Shown here one piece after another: positions 7,653 through 15,302 of a stretch of 52,581 bases of DNA. The translations under genes and the position numbers were made by a program. The notes below the pieces were generated by a model, which was given only the letters and a program-made list of their open reading frames with translations, was not told the origin of the DNA and did no database searches. Location: positions 1 to 52,581 of the forward strand of contig LVBL01000046.1 in the NCBI GenBank assembly GCA_001604405.1. The letters are read 5' to 3'. Every line of letters begins with the position of its first letter. The stretch's first letter is position 1. This stretch comes from Spirochaetales bacterium Spiro_10. GTDB taxonomy: Bacteria > Spirochaetota > Spirochaetia > Treponematales > Treponemataceae.

Positions 7653-9165
7653 CGCGCGGGACGGGACACACGAGGTGCGTCTCGTCGAGCCACTCGACGC
7701 CGGCGGCGCGCGCGAGCGCGTTCGCGGCCTCGGGACCCGCGCTGCCGTTCCCGTAGACGTGGAGCGGGAAGAGCGGATCCTTCCACGCATCGAGTATCGG
7801 GTTCGATATCCGCCAGCAGGAAAGCACCTCGTTCGCCGAGGCGAACAGGGTGCGGTCCCCGCGCATGCCGTCAACGAGCACGCGCTCGTAGGCGTCTGGT
7901 ATCGCCGTCGCGTCGGCGCGGTAGCAGTAGTCGAGCTGGACGTCGTCGTAGAGCGAGTCGAAACCCGGCTTTTTGATGCGGAGGTCGACGGCTATTCCCT
8001 CGTTCGGCTGGATGCGTATCGTGAGCACGTTGCATTCGCCGAACGCGCCGTCACCCGTACCCTCGCCCTTGGCGCACCCTTCCGCGCCGGGATCTCCGAA
8101 AATGACGTTGATCTCCGTGACCTTTTCCCTCAGCATCTTTCCCGTCCGAAGCAGGACGGGTACGCCGCGCCATTCGTCCGTGTCTATGGAAAGGCGGCAC
8201 GCGGCGTAGGTTTCGGTCATCGAATCGCCCTTGCCTGTCTCGGCGCGGTACGTTTCGTATTGGCCCCGTACCGTCTCGTCCGCCATGCGCGCGGGCTCCG
8301 GGGGTACGACCCTCGCGAGCAGTTCCTCCTTCGCGCGGTGGATCGACTCGCTGTCCATGGATTCGGGCCGCCGCATGGTGACGAGGGCGAGCAGTTGCAG
8401 GAGGTGGCTCTGCACGAGATCCCGCAGGGCCCCCATGCGTTCGTAAAAGGCGGTCCTTCCCTCGATGCCGATGGCCTCGTTCGCCGAGATCATGATGGCG
8501 CGAACGTGTTCGCGGTTCCAGCTTCCGCGGAAGAGCGGGTTTCCGAAGCGGAAGGCCAGTATGTTCTGCGCGGTTTCCTTCGCGAGATAGTGGTCGATGC
8601 GGAAAATCTGCGATTCGTCGAAATCCCGGTCGAGCCGCTCGATGAGTTCGCGCGCCGTTTCGAGGTTTTCCCCGAACGGCTTTTCTATGAGGAAGCGGCT
8701 GTCCCTTCCTTGCGGGCCGCGGACGTTGATGTCCTTTTTGCCGAGCCTCGCCGTGACCGTTCCGAAAAGGCTCGCGGGAATCGCGAGATAGAAGAGCCGG
8801 TTGAGCGGCGTTCCCGCCGTCGCGTCGATGCGGTCGAGCTCGCGCGCGAGAAGCCCGTAATCGCCCTCGCGCGAGATGTCCATGTCGAGGACCGACAGCA
8901 TACCCTCGAGACGCGCGAGCGCCTCGAGCCTTGAGCGCGACCCGTCGGGCCCGCCCGGCTCCGGCGCGTCACGCGAGACCGCGTCCCGAACGAGGGAGAT
9001 GACGTCCGCCACTGTCGTTCCCTTCCGGGAGATGCCGAGTATGCGGAAGCCGTCGGGGAGGATGCCCCGACGCGCGAGGTGGAAGAGCGCGGGAAGGAGC
9101 TTGCGTTTCGAGAGATCCCCGGTAAGGCCGAAGATGACGAGCACGGTGCGCGACAGGCGTTCCAT
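7642..9165 (-). CDS. zwf: Glucose-6-phosphate 1-dehydrogenase
   Basis: A 507-residue enzyme that oxidises glucose 6-phosphate to 6-phosphogluconolactone with reduction of NADP, first step of the oxidative pentose phosphate pathway. The nucleotide-binding motif reads GLTGDLSKRKLLPAL at residues 13-27, and the active-site signature is RIDHYLAKE (179-187), where Ala replaces the usual Gly; Lys186 and His182 are retained. EKPFGENLETA (about 161) is also diagnostic. The start has a GAGGAGAACC ribosome site and lies nine bases after the pgl stop, so the two consecutive pathway steps are encoded together. Confidence 0.97.
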   Translation of the reverse strand: MERLSRTVLVIFGLTGDLSKRKLLPALFHLARRGILPDGFRILGISRKGTTVADVISLVRDAVSRDAPEPGGPDGSRSRLEALARLEGMLSVLDMDISREGDYGLLARELDRIDATAGTPLNRLFYLAIPASLFGTVTARLGKKDINVRGPQGRDSRFLIEKPFGENLETARELIERLDRDFDESQIFRIDHYLAKETAQNILAFRFGNPLFRGSWNREHVRAIMISANEAIGIEGRTAFYERMGALRDLVQSHLLQLLALVTMRRPESMDSESIHRAKEELLARVVPPEPARMADETVRGQYETYRAETGKGDSMTETYAACRLSIDTDEWRGVPVLLRTGKMLREKVTEINVIFGDPGAEGCAKGEGTGDGAFGECNVLTIRIQPNEGIAVDLRIKKPGFDSLYDDVQLDYCYRADATAIPDAYERVLVDGMRGDRTLFASANEVLSCWRISNPILDAWKDPLFPLHVYGNGSAGPEAANALARAAGVEWLDETHLVCPVPRARS

Positions 9166-9174
9166 CGGTTCTCC

Positions 9175-9891
9175 TCAGGCGTCCAGATCGGTATACAGCA
9201 CGGATTCCCGGGCGAGCGATAAGAGGCGCGCGGGCGGCTCTGTCGCGGGGCCCTCGGAACGGAGGGCGTCGATGGCAGCCCTTTTGTTCGTTCCCGTCGC
9301 GTAGGCGACGGCAAGGTCCATGTGCCTGAAAAACGCCGGCGTTATCGTTATCCGGTTGAAGATCGCCGAGCGGTAGGCGACCGCGTACGTGGGGTCTTCC
9401 GGGCTGATGGCCGCCGCGGGGCTGCCGGGAAGGATTCCCGCCGTGTGGCCGTCCTCTCCGATGCCGAGGAGGGCGGCGATATAGAGGGCGTCATGGCCGC
9501 GCCTTGCTGCCGCGTCGGCAAGCATATCGCCGAAGGCCCGCGCGTCCGCGTCCTCTCCGCCGTTCGTCCCCGATCCTTCCCCCAGGATGGGGAAGCTCGC
9601 GAACAGTTCCGGCTCGAGGCCGCATTCGAGCAGAAGACGCCAGTTCGAGTCGGGATGGCCCACGGTACCGTACCGCTCGTCGGCAAGGGTGACGGACATG
9701 AGGAGTTTGAGGATCTTGCTCCGGTCGCGGAACTCGCGGGCCACATCCGCGCATACCGCCGCCGCCACCGGGGCCGTTGAACCGCCCGAGACCATGAAAA
9801 GCACCGGGCAGTTCGACTTGAGTTTGGATACGAGCCTTTGCGCGAGCGATTCGCGCACGGCATCCGCCGATTGAATCCGCGTTATGGTCAT
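9175..9891 (-). CDS. pgl: 6-phosphogluconolactonase
   Basis: A 238-residue DevB/NagB-like lactonase that hydrolyses 6-phosphogluconolactone, the product of the neighbouring zwf. Motifs: VSGGSTAP near residue 35, DERYG with HPDSNWRLL near 75, and GIGEDGHTAGILPGS near 145, which holds the active-site His. I place the start at ATG 9891-9889; an in-frame GTG at 9927 is possible. Neither start has a Shine-Dalgarno, but the ATG is preceded at exactly six bases by TATACT (minus strand, 9903-9898), which would give a leaderless transcript. trpB ends 49 bases upstream on the same strand. Confidence 0.93.
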   Translation of the reverse strand: MTITRIQSADAVRESLAQRLVSKLKSNCPVLFMVSGGSTAPVAAAVCADVAREFRDRSKILKLLMSVTLADERYGTVGHPDSNWRLLLECGLEPELFASFPILGEGSGTNGGEDADARAFGDMLADAAARRGHDALYIAALLGIGEDGHTAGILPGSPAAAISPEDPTYAVAYRSAIFNRITITPAFFRHMDLAVAYATGTNKRAAIDALRSEGPATEPPARLLSLARESVLYTDLDA

Positions 9892-9940
9892 GCCATAAGT
9901 ATACGGACAAACGGCGGTTCCGTGCACGCTTTTCGCGGAA

Positions 9941-11137
9941 TTATTCGCGTACCCCGTAGGTGTCCACGACGAAGTCTATGTCCTTGTCCCCGCGGCCCGA
10001 GAGGTTTACGAGGACGCTCTTCCGGGGATTCTCGGCCGCGTATTTCATGGCGTACGACACGGCATGCGCGCTCTCGAGCGCCGGGATGATGCCCTCGATG
10101 CGGGAAAGCGAATAGAAGGCGTCCAGACAGTCCGCGTCGCTCGCGGTGGTGTACTCGATGCGTCCCGTGTCCTTGAGCATGCAGTGTTCTGGGCCGGAAC
10201 CCGGGTAGTCGAGGCCGCTCGCGATCGAGTAGACCGGCGCGGGATCCCCCTTCTCGTCCTGGAGGAGATAGCTCCGGAACCCGTGGAGGACGCCGGGCTT
10301 GCCGTAACTCATGCTCGCCGCGTGGTCTCCCATCTTGAGGGAACGGCCTGACGGCTCGACGCCGACCAGGCGGACGTCGTCCTCGATGAATCCGGAGAAT
10401 ATGCCCATGGCGTTCGAGCCGCCGCCGACGCACGCGGTCACCGTGTCGGGCAGCTCGCCGGTCATCTCCAGGAACTGCTCGCGCGCCTCGACGCCGACGA
10501 CGTGCTGGAAGTCCCGCACCATCATCGGGAAGGGATGCGGCCCGACGACCGAGCCGATGCAGTATATCGCCGTCACCGGGTCCTTGAGGTAGGCCTCGAA
10601 GGCGGAGTCAACCGCTTCCTTGAGGGTTTTCAGGCCGTGGGTCACGGGAACGACCTTGGCGCCGAGGAGCTTCATCCGGACGACGTTCGGGTGCTCCTTG
10701 GCGATATCGACCTCGCCCATGTGGATCTCGCACTCGAGCCCGAAGTAGGCGGCCGCCGTGGCGAGGGCCACGCCGTGCTGTCCCGCGCCCGTTTCCGCGA
10801 TCACCTTTTTCTTGCCGAGATATTTGGCGAGCAGGCCCTCGCCCATGCAGTGGTTCAGCTTGTGCGCGCCGGTGTGGTTCAGGTCCTCGCGCTTGAGGTA
10901 GATGCGCCCGTTCGTTCTCGATGACAGGTTCTTGCAAAAATAGGTCGGCGTCGGCCGTCCCTGAAAGTGCTTCCGGATGCTTCTGAGCTCCGATATGAAG
11001 TCGTGCGACTTGCTGATGGAATAATAGGCGTCGGTTATCTTGTCCATCTCCGCCTGAAGTTCCGGCGGGATGAACGATCCCCCGTATTCGCCGAAAAAGC
11101 CTTTCTGGTCCGGGTGTTTCTTCAGATATTCAGCCAT
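9941..11137 (-). CDS. trpB: Tryptophan synthase beta chain, without an adjacent alpha subunit
   Basis: A 398-residue PLP enzyme that joins indole and serine to give tryptophan. It belongs to the canonical TrpB1-like group: [10 protein letters not shown] with the PLP lysine at 93, [11 protein letters not shown] with the catalytic Glu at 115, [13 protein letters not shown] for phosphate binding, and [10 protein letters not shown] near the C-terminus. The COMM-region sequence [23 protein letters not shown] differs somewhat from enterobacterial TrpB (shown as separate pieces: HMGEVD and [10 protein letters not shown]). The start at ATG 11137 has AAGGAG. No trpA or other trp gene occurs in the window, so it may salvage indole or work with a distant TrpA. 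An inverted repeat overlaps its promoter. Confidence 0.94.
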   Translation of the reverse strand: MAEYLKKHPDQKGFFGEYGGSFIPPELQAEMDKITDAYYSISKSHDFISELRSIRKHFQGRPTPTYFCKNLSSRTNGRIYLKREDLNHTGAHKLNHCMGEGLLAKYLGKKKVIAETGAGQHGVALATAAAYFGLECEIHMGEVDIAKEHPNVVRMKLLGAKVVPVTHGLKTLKEAVDSAFEAYLKDPVTAIYCIGSVVGPHPFPMMVRDFQHVVGVEAREQFLEMTGELPDTVTACVGGGSNAMGIFSGFIEDDVRLVGVEPSGRSLKMGDHAASMSYGKPGVLHGFRSYLLQDEKGDPAPVYSIASGLDYPGSGPEHCMLKDTGRIEYTTASDADCLDAFYSLSRIEGIIPALESAHAVSYAMKYAAENPRKSVLVNLSGRGDKDIDFVVDTYGVRE

Positions 11138-11160
11138 GGTACGCTCCTTGTGATGTCCGT

Positions 11161-11189
11161 ATAGTAGCACGGGATTGTGTTTCTGTAAA
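11161..11189 (-). promoter_or_regulatory. trpB promoter
   Basis: On the minus strand, TTTACA (11189-11184), a 17-base spacer and TACTAT (11166-11161), about 24 bases before the trpB start. The -35 lies inside a perfect 7-base inverted repeat. Confidence 0.55.
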
Positions 11190-11197
11190 TAGAAACA
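11178..11197. promoter_or_regulatory. Candidate operator overlapping the trpB -35
   Basis: Perfect inverted repeat TGTTTCT-N6-AGAAACA whose centre coincides with the trpB -35 box. A repressor bound here would block trpB. It does not resemble the enterobacterial TrpR operator, so the regulator is unknown. Confidence 0.5.
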
Positions 11198-11216
11198 TTG
11201 AAAAAAAAGGGATTAC

Positions 11217-11245
11217 TGTACATGTACCGCACGGTAAGCTATTAT
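11217..11245 (+). promoter_or_regulatory. Promoter of the MCP-like gene
   Basis: TGTACA (11217-11222), 17-base spacer, TATTAT (11240-11245), 32 bases before the start. Two small palindromes overlap the -35 and spacer: GTACATGTAC (11218-11227) and TACCG-CA-CGGTA (11225-11236). Confidence 0.45.
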
Positions 11246-11276
11246 TAAGCCCGAGGTTGTACGAAAGAAGGGGCGG

Positions 11277-13022
11277 ATGGACATCGAACAGATAACGGCG
11301 GGAATTCAGGACTGCAACGCCTCAACGGGCGCCATATTTACTCGGCTTGCCACCGCCTTTCCGGCCCTGCTTGCAGTGACCGCGGAATCGGACGAGTCTT
11401 CGTCGCTTTCCGCCCTCTCGGGGCTTCTGACGCGCATCAAGGACGGGTTTTCCCTGGAGGACCGGGACGAGTCGGGTTTTTTCCGTGAGTACGACAGGCG
11501 TACCGGCCTTCTTTTTGCGGCATTGAGCGAGCGTATGTCGGCCCTCGAGGGGATTCACGAGCGGGTTGCGGCCATCCGCGCGGATTCCGAGGAACTCGAG
11601 CTCATTTCCCTGAACGCGATGGTCATCTCCATCAAGTCGGGGGAAAAGGGCAGGGCCTTCTCGGTGATAACGGAGAATCTCAAGCGTCTATCGGCCCAGC
11701 TGATATCCATAACGAACAACCTTATCCGGGAGGAGCAGGCCCTGTTCGCCCGGAACGACGCCCTCAAAAAGTCCTTTTCCTCCGTCGTGTCCGCGAAGGG
11801 ACTTGCCTCGGGCGAGCACGATTCCGCGGTTTCCTCCCTGATCGTTCCCGTGCTTTCCAGCGCCGAGGCCGACCTCGCGGAGATGGACCGCACGGCGCGG
11901 CTCGTCAACGCCCCGATACGGGCGGCCATGGCGGGCATCCAGCTTCAGGACATCGTCAGACAGTCGAACGACCAGATCCTTCTCGCGCTCACCGAGATGT
12001 CCAACGTCAAGGAGGACGCGACCAGGGAGGACACCCTCGACCGGCTGTCCTTCGACTGCGAGATACTCGAGATATGCTTCAAGATCGCCTCGGACGTCGA
12101 GGCGAACCTCTCCTCGTCGATCGGGACCTTCTCGGCGAACTGGGACGAGGTGCACCGCGTCCTTGACGACGTCGAACGGAAGCGCGTCGGTTTTCTCGCG
12201 CGCTATCTCGATCGCCGCGCCTCCGCGGAAACCTCCCTGCCGTCCCTCCTCGACCGCATAATCGCCTCGTTCTCGGACTATATCGCCCATATCGCCCTCT
12301 ATCAGCAGGGACAGAAGGCGATGGTCAAGGACAGCTCCGCCATCGTCGGCGAGATCAAGACCCTCAAGAACCTCTTCGAAACGGTGAGCCCCGTCATCGC
12401 GCGCCTTCAGCACGTGCGCATCACCCAGCAGATCGAGGCGGCCAAGAACACCGCCATCTCCGCCGTGCGGGACACCGTGGCCCACATGAGCGACCTGATA
12501 CTCAGGTCCGACGCCCGCGTGCAGGAGACGAGAAAGGAACTCGAGGCGTTTATCGGCGGCATCGGCGAGCTCAACGCCTCGTTCAACGAGGACTCCGCGC
12601 GGGACGCGCGGGAGCTGGAGCGCATCAAGCGCGGGAAGCAGGACTTCTTCCAGGGGATGCAGGGGTACCAGGAGGAGCTTGCGGCGACGGTCGCCCGGCT
12701 TCGTGTGTACCCCGACTCCTTCGGACAGCTCTGCGGCGACGTCGACGCGCTCCTCGCGGACCTCAGGGCCGCCAGGGATACGATGAACTCGGTGTCGTCG
12801 CAGTTTTCGCGGATGATCCGGGAGTATCGAGCCGAGGAAGACCGGCTCCTGAGGGACATGGGCTTGCGCGAGTGGGAGATACGGAACGACCGCCTGCGCG
12901 AGCTCGTGAAGCGGTTCACCATCACCGCGCACAAGGAGGCCGCGGGCGAGATCGGCGGTTTCGAGGTCGAGGGAACGGGCGCCGAGGCGGTGGAGTCAGG
13001 CGACGTTACCCTGTTTTTCTGA
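11277..13022 (+). CDS. Cytoplasmic MCP-like coiled-coil signalling protein
   Basis: A 581-residue, almost wholly helical protein without signal peptide or membrane segment. Residues 112-138 (LNAMVISIKSGEKGRAFSVI followed by TENLKRL) copy the chemoreceptor signalling-tip pattern LNAxxExARAGExGRGFxVVAxEVRxLA, with the usual Glu and Arg positions altered. Unusually the tip-like stretch is near the N-terminus and is followed by about 440 residues of heptad-rich helix, including ITQQIEAAKNTAI near residue 385. No HAMP, Cache or PAS domain is apparent. GAAGGGG precedes the ATG. It may couple to CheA/CheW or be a structural relative; either is inference. It diverges from trpB and converges with the degenerate HD-GYP gene. 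Confidence 0.8.
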   Translation: MDIEQITAGIQDCNASTGAIFTRLATAFPALLAVTAESDESSSLSALSGLLTRIKDGFSLEDRDESGFFREYDRRTGLLFAALSERMSALEGIHERVAAIRADSEELELISLNAMVISIKSGEKGRAFSVITENLKRLSAQLISITNNLIREEQALFARNDALKKSFSSVVSAKGLASGEHDSAVSSLIVPVLSSAEADLAEMDRTARLVNAPIRAAMAGIQLQDIVRQSNDQILLALTEMSNVKEDATREDTLDRLSFDCEILEICFKIASDVEANLSSSIGTFSANWDEVHRVLDDVERKRVGFLARYLDRRASAETSLPSLLDRIIASFSDYIAHIALYQQGQKAMVKDSSAIVGEIKTLKNLFETVSPVIARLQHVRITQQIEAAKNTAISAVRDTVAHMSDLILRSDARVQETRKELEAFIGGIGELNASFNEDSARDARELERIKRGKQDFFQGMQGYQEELAATVARLRVYPDSFGQLCGDVDALLADLRAARDTMNSVSSQFSRMIREYRAEEDRLLRDMGLREWEIRNDRLRELVKRFTITAHKEAAGEIGGFEVEGTGAEAVESGDVTLFF

Positions 13023-13040
13023 CGGCTCGGCCCGCGGGCC

Positions 13041-14237
13041 TTACTGTTCGCGCGGGATGAGCGCGGCACCCTCTTCCTTCGTCAGCGGCCGCGCGATCTG
13101 CACGCTGTATTCCCCCGTCTCCACCACCTTGGGTTTCCCGTCGGCCTTCACCTCGCCGACGAGCTGCACCACGGGGTACTTGGGGTTTTCCGGGTTGACG
13201 TCGACGACCTGGGCGATCTTGTTGTTCGAGAGCAGCACGTACAGCCCGATCGGGTACAGCGAGAGGGAAAAGAGCAGGGCCCGGATGATGGTCTCGTCGT
13301 ATTGCTTGCCCTGGTTCTTCATGATGTCGAGGATCCCCGAGTAGGCGTCGCGCGCCTCCTTGTAGGGACGCGGGGCGGTAACGGCCTCGTACGAGCAGGC
13401 TACCGCGATGATCTTCGAGTAGATCGATATCTTTTCCTTTGAAAGCTTTCTCGGATACCCCTCGCCGTTTTCGCGTTCGTGGTGCTCGAGGACGCCGAGG
13501 CAGATATTGAGCGGGAACGAGAACTCCCTGAGGATGTTGTACGAAATGACGGGGTGGGTGAGGATGGCGTTCTTCTCCGCCGGCGTCAGGGCCTTGTTTC
13601 CCATATAGAGCTGGGGCGGCAGGCGCACCATCCCGATCTCGTGCAGGATGCACGACACGCCAAGCTCGATGAGCTTGTGGATGGGGAACTTCAGCTGGAG
13701 GCCGATGACGATCGCGTACACCGTCGAGCGCATCGAGTGCACGACGAGGTAGTTCTTGTCGCGGTTTTCCTGGGTCGGCTGGATGCGGAGCACGAACTTC
13801 TTGTTCTCGCGGATGAAGTCGCACATCTCCTTGACGCGGTCCGATATCGCCTGCAGGTTGAGGTCCTTCCTGGTGACGTACTTCGTATACACGTCGGCGA
13901 TGAATCCCTGATACTCGTAATAGGCCTTTTCGACGAACTCGTAGCGGTTTTCCTCGCTCACGGGCTGTGCCTGCCGCGTTTCCTCGGTCTGCTCCCTGGT
14001 CTCGCCGGTTTCATCCGCGGGTATGGCCCCCGCCAGGGTAACCATGGGACGGAATACGGGCTGCTCGCCCATTATTCCCTCCGAGTATATCTTGAGGAAC
14101 TCCCAATCACGGAGCGCGCGCTTGAAATCGGCGCTGATCGGGACGCCGGGAGTCAGGAGCAGGAACTTTTTGTCGAGCCAGGCGTCCTCGCTGAAGAAAT
14201 ACCCGTCTGTCAGGTCGGTAACGTTAAACGTATTCAC
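13041..14237 (-). CDS. Degenerate HD-GYP domain protein
   Basis: A 398-residue protein: a divergent N-terminal region of about 95 residues, a linker rich in Glu/Thr, and an HD-GYP domain (about residues 160-340). The fold is clear from VVHSMR (166), HPVISYNILREF (228), LEHHERENGEGYPRKL (251) and PYKEARDA (291). Key residues differ: the HD pair is His199-Glu200, the lysine of HDxGK is Met203, the DGxGYP aspartate is Asn257, and the aspartate of the later ADxxDA motif is Cys281. Metal binding and c-di-GMP hydrolysis are therefore doubtful; a ligand-binding role is possible. Start is GTG 14237 with AGGGGAAACG upstream. Divergent from the membrane protein gene at 14286. Confidence 0.88.
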   Translation of the reverse strand: MNTFNVTDLTDGYFFSEDAWLDKKFLLLTPGVPISADFKRALRDWEFLKIYSEGIMGEQPVFRPMVTLAGAIPADETGETREQTEETRQAQPVSEENRYEFVEKAYYEYQGFIADVYTKYVTRKDLNLQAISDRVKEMCDFIRENKKFVLRIQPTQENRDKNYLVVHSMRSTVYAIVIGLQLKFPIHKLIELGVSCILHEIGMVRLPPQLYMGNKALTPAEKNAILTHPVISYNILREFSFPLNICLGVLEHHERENGEGYPRKLSKEKISIYSKIIAVACSYEAVTAPRPYKEARDAYSGILDIMKNQGKQYDETIIRALLFSLSLYPIGLYVLLSNNKIAQVVDVNPENPKYPVVQLVGEVKADGKPKVVETGEYSVQIARPLTKEEGAALIPREQ

Positions 14238-14261
14238 TTATCGTTTCCCCTGTAGTATACT
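14233..14261 (+). promoter_or_regulatory. Promoter of the 14286 gene, with a palindromic -10
   Basis: TTCACT (14233-14238), 17-base spacer, TATACT (14256-14261). The -10 is part of the palindrome AGTATACT (14254-14261), so it also reads TATACT on the minus strand and could serve the divergent HD-GYP gene, although no good minus-strand -35 is visible. Confidence 0.5.
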
Positions 14262-14285
14262 CCCGCGTACGAACGGGAGCGCCAC

Positions 14286-15170
14286 ATGAAATTCAGGATA
14301 CTATTCGCCTTATTTAATATCGTACTTATTTCCGCGTTTCTTTCCATAATTTTTCTTCCTTTTTTCGCGGTCTCTCCCTCGTTCATGACGCAGTTCTGGA
14401 AAGACCATGCCGTAGTTCCCGTTTTCTTCATCGCGTGCCTCGTGGCGCTCAATCTTCTGTTTGCCCTCAACTGGCCGGTGCTTTCCCTGCTGGAGCGGGA
14501 AGACTGGCCCGGTTTGGCCAACTATCTCGAGGCCTCCGTTCTCGGTAAAAACCGGTTACATCGCAGATCGATACGCCTTTTCCTGGAATCCCATGTCCTT
14601 TTGGGGGATTTCGCCCCCATCGAGACCCTGTCGGACCGGCTCGCGCGGGCGAAACCGGCCCTCTGGCGACACTTTGCCCCCAGGATAGCCGCCGCCCTCA
14701 TACTGGCGGGGTCGTATCAAAAGGCCCTCGCTATCGCGGAGTCGGCCCTTGACTGCCGTCTGAGCCGGCAGACGCGCGAATGGTGCGTCTTTTACGCCGG
14801 CCTCGCCCGTTTTATGCAAAAAGACTACGCCACGGCCACGGCGTCCTTCATCCCGCTCGCCCGCTCCGGCGCCGAGCCCCTCGTCGTCGCCCTGTCCGGG
14901 TATCTGTGCACGGTCGGCTTCGGGAGGCTTGAGGCGGAAACGGGCGGCAAGAACGGCGGCAAGAACGGCGGCAAAACCGGCGGGGATCAGGCTCCGACGG
15001 AGGCGGCGCGCGTCGCTCCGGGAGCCGCCCGGGAGGCCCGCGAGAGGATATCCTCCCGGTTCAGGAAGGATTCCTGGAGGAGGTATCTCGAGCGCGAGCG
15101 CGCGGATATCCGCATCGTCATCCTCGGCTCGCTTACCGATCAGGCCTCGACCTGGCTTTTTTCGGCCTGA
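14286..15170 (+). CDS. Membrane protein with TPR-like cytoplasmic region, function unknown
   Basis: A 294-residue protein not recognised as a named family. Two membrane helices (about residues 5-31 and 40-62) are followed by a helical domain with TPR-like repeats: AAALILAGSYQKALAIAESA (about 136) and FYAGLARFMQKDYATATASF (about 164). A glycine-lysine-asparagine linker made of a 12-base tandem repeat (residues 220-232) precedes a basic C-terminal segment. The N-terminal 40 codons are AT-rich relative to the rest. GGGAG lies just before the ATG. Its position beside the HD-GYP gene is divergent, so co-regulation rather than an operon is the most one can say. Confidence 0.8.
   Translation: MKFRILFALFNIVLISAFLSIIFLPFFAVSPSFMTQFWKDHAVVPVFFIACLVALNLLFALNWPVLSLLEREDWPGLANYLEASVLGKNRLHRRSIRLFLESHVLLGDFAPIETLSDRLARAKPALWRHFAPRIAAALILAGSYQKALAIAESALDCRLSRQTREWCVFYAGLARFMQKDYATATASFIPLARSGAEPLVVALSGYLCTVGFGRLEAETGGKNGGKNGGKTGGDQAPTEAARVAPGAAREARERISSRFRKDSWRRYLERERADIRIVILGSLTDQASTWLFSA
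14943..14978 (+). repeat. Three copies of a 12-base in-frame repeat
   Basis: GGCGGCAAGAAC occurs at 14943 and 14955 and, with one change, at 14967. It encodes Gly-Gly-Lys-Asn/Thr units in the linker of the 14286 protein. Confidence 0.85.
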
Positions 15171-15172
15171 CG

Positions 15173-15206
15173 GCAAAAAAAAAGACCGTATCGAGAGGAT
15201 ACGGTC
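15173..15206 (-). terminator. Terminator of the lepB-pbp-maf operon
   Basis: A perfect 9-base stem (15184-15192 with 15198-15206), 5-base loop, followed on the minus strand by nine uridines (A-run 15175-15183 on the plus strand). It also lies just after the plus-strand gene ending at 15170, but on that strand no U-run follows. The 96 bases between it and the maf stop hold nothing else I can support. Confidence 0.85.
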
Positions 15207-15302
15207 AGTTTGTACACATTCAACGGCGACTGGACGTCACTCTCGTTCGCCGTTACTCGGTGCACCCTGTATTTCATGTATCGGCACCGTCCCATTTTTT
15301 CT

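Noticed and set aside
11218-11236. GTACATGTAC and TACCG-CA-CGGTA as a TrpR operator
   Set aside because: Too short and not matching the known TrpR site; kept only as palindromes overlapping a promoter.
13023-13040. GGCCCGCGGGCC palindrome as a terminator between convergent genes
   Set aside because: Only 12 bases, no loop and no U-run.
15207-15302. Possible small minus-strand gene between the terminator and maf
   Set aside because: The frame runs through the terminator stem and has no ribosome site or recognisable product.
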